Source: an uncultured delta proteobacterium (lineage in GTDB: Bacteria > Myxococcota_A > Polyangia > Polyangiales > Ga0077539). From it: a stretch of 6,653 nt of DNA. A program made the position numbers and the translations under genes. Where the stretch lies: contig CAISKJ010001485.1 in the NCBI GenBank assembly GCA_903885885.1, positions 1-6,653 on the forward strand, in the 5' to 3' direction. Positions 6,060 to 6,653 of the stretch are shown here, piece after piece (position 1 is the stretch's first letter; every line of letters starts with the position of its first letter). Under the pieces are notes generated by a model. The model saw nothing but the letters and a program-made list of their open reading frames with translations, had not been told where the DNA came from and made no database searches.

Positions 6060-6653
6060 GCGATCAGGCCGCCCGCGAGGCCCGCGGGGTCGGCATCTCG
6101 ATGCTCACCCTGCTCGCGCAGGTGTCGATGCCCGCGTTTCACGTGCTGCTCTCGCGCGGCCTCGGCCGCAGCGGGTACGGCCTGTACGCGTGGTCCAACA
6201 TGCTCGTCGAGATGCTCTCGGTGGTGACCCTGCTCGGCATGGACATCGCCGTGACGCGCGAGACCTCCGTGGCCGTCGCATCGCTCGACGACCGACGCGT
6301 GGAGCGCTCGGTGGCGCAGGGCCTCCGCGTGGTGCTCCTCTCGGGCGCGGCCATCGCCGCGGTGATCGCCGTCGGGGCCCCGTGGGTGGGCGCGTGGTCG
6401 CACAAGCCCGGCGTCGTGGGCCCGCTGCGCGCGCTCATCGCGGTGCCCATCGCCTACCACGCGGCGACCATGTTTCTGCTCGCCACCAACGCGCGCCTGG
6501 TGATGCAGTACGACTTCTGGACGCGCGGGCTCTTTCAGCCCCTCGTGCTGCTCGCGGCCACCACGCTCGCGCTGCACTTTCACGGCGGCGTGGTGGGCGC
6601 GTGCGTCGCCGTCGCCCTCGGCATGAGCGCCACGGCGGTGCTCGCGGGCGCCC
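6056..6653 (+). CDS. Oligosaccharide flippase, Wzx/MOP family (N-terminal part, cut by window edge)
   Basis: An open frame from GTG at 6056 runs 199 codons to the window edge without a stop. The protein begins with a short hydrophilic stretch, then membrane segments at about 13-33, 43-63, 91-113, 122-144 and 160-190, as in the first half of a 400-500-residue polysaccharide flippase. The motif LLSRGLGRSGYGLYAW (31-46) fits the RxLGxxxYGxY signature after the first helix of Polysacc_synt/Wzx proteins, and GMDIAVTRETS (61-71) fits the usual start of loop 2. Such proteins move undecaprenyl-linked repeat units from the cytoplasmic to the periplasmic leaflet. The GTG overlaps the methyltransferase stop (GTGA), making it the fourth coupled gene. 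The C-terminal half lies outside the window, so intactness cannot be judged. Another MOP-superfamily exporter is the main alternative. Confidence 0.85.
   Translation, partial: MSDQAAREARGVGISMLTLLAQVSMPAFHVLLSRGLGRSGYGLYAWSNMLVEMLSVVTLLGMDIAVTRETSVAVASLDDRRVERSVAQGLRVVLLSGAAIAAVIAVGAPWVGAWSHKPGVVGPLRALIAVPIAYHAATMFLLATNARLVMQYDFWTRGLFQPLVLLAATTLALHFHGGVVGACVAVALGMSATAVLAGA

Noticed and set aside
6011..6583. Minus-strand open frame of 190 codons antisense to the flippase gene
   Set aside because: It has shadow composition rich in His, Arg, Glu and Gly, whereas the plus strand encodes clear membrane helices and the flippase signature.
1..6653. Search for CRISPR arrays, tRNA/rRNA genes, insertion sequences, defence or toxin-antitoxin genes
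   Set aside because: I saw no regularly spaced repeats, no tRNA-like cloverleaf, no transposase motifs or target-site duplications, and no toxin or nuclease motifs; all substantial coding regions have ordinary assignments.

Overview
The window is very GC-rich bacterial chromosome with G or C at almost every third codon position, dense gene packing and GTG as well as ATG starts. This looks like a member of the Myxococcota or a similar high-GC deltaproteobacterial lineage. That placement is inferred from composition and gene content; no rRNA or marker gene is present to prove it.

Layout, left to right: a short unassigned edge (1-66); an AI-2E family membrane transporter on the minus strand (67-1170); a 55-residue DUF1328 membrane protein on the plus strand (1299-1466); a class II glutamine-dependent asparagine synthetase on the minus strand (1509-3380), convergent with the previous gene; then a plus-strand block of four overlapping genes running off the right edge. 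These are a nucleotide-glucose 4,6-dehydratase (RmlB/RfbB, 3536-4612), a fused-function 3,5-epimerase/4-reductase resembling plant NRS/ER (UER1) (4609-5439), a SAM-dependent methyltransferase (5436-6059), and the N-terminal part of a Wzx-type polysaccharide flippase (6056-6653).

The four plus-strand genes are joined by three successive 4-nt stop/start overlaps, so they form one translationally coupled operon. Read together they look like the start of a surface-polysaccharide locus (O-antigen or exopolysaccharide): NDP-glucose is dehydrated, converted to an NDP-L-rhamnose-like sugar, possibly methylated, and the lipid-linked glycan is flipped across the inner membrane. The divergent AsnB-type amidotransferase may amidate a sugar acid of the same glycan, or may simply make asparagine. 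The AI-2E transporter and the DUF1328 protein look like unrelated flanking genes.

The most notable points are the compact two-gene deoxysugar route (dehydratase plus NRS/ER-like enzyme, with no separate rmlC or rmlD in view) and the 155-bp divergent asnB/rfbB intergenic region. That region holds a plausible extended -10 promoter on each strand, a dyad between the two -35 boxes, and a second dyad abutting the asnB ribosome-binding site. I found no mobile element, CRISPR array, RNA gene or defence system. The window is an ordinary but informative edge of a glycan cluster.
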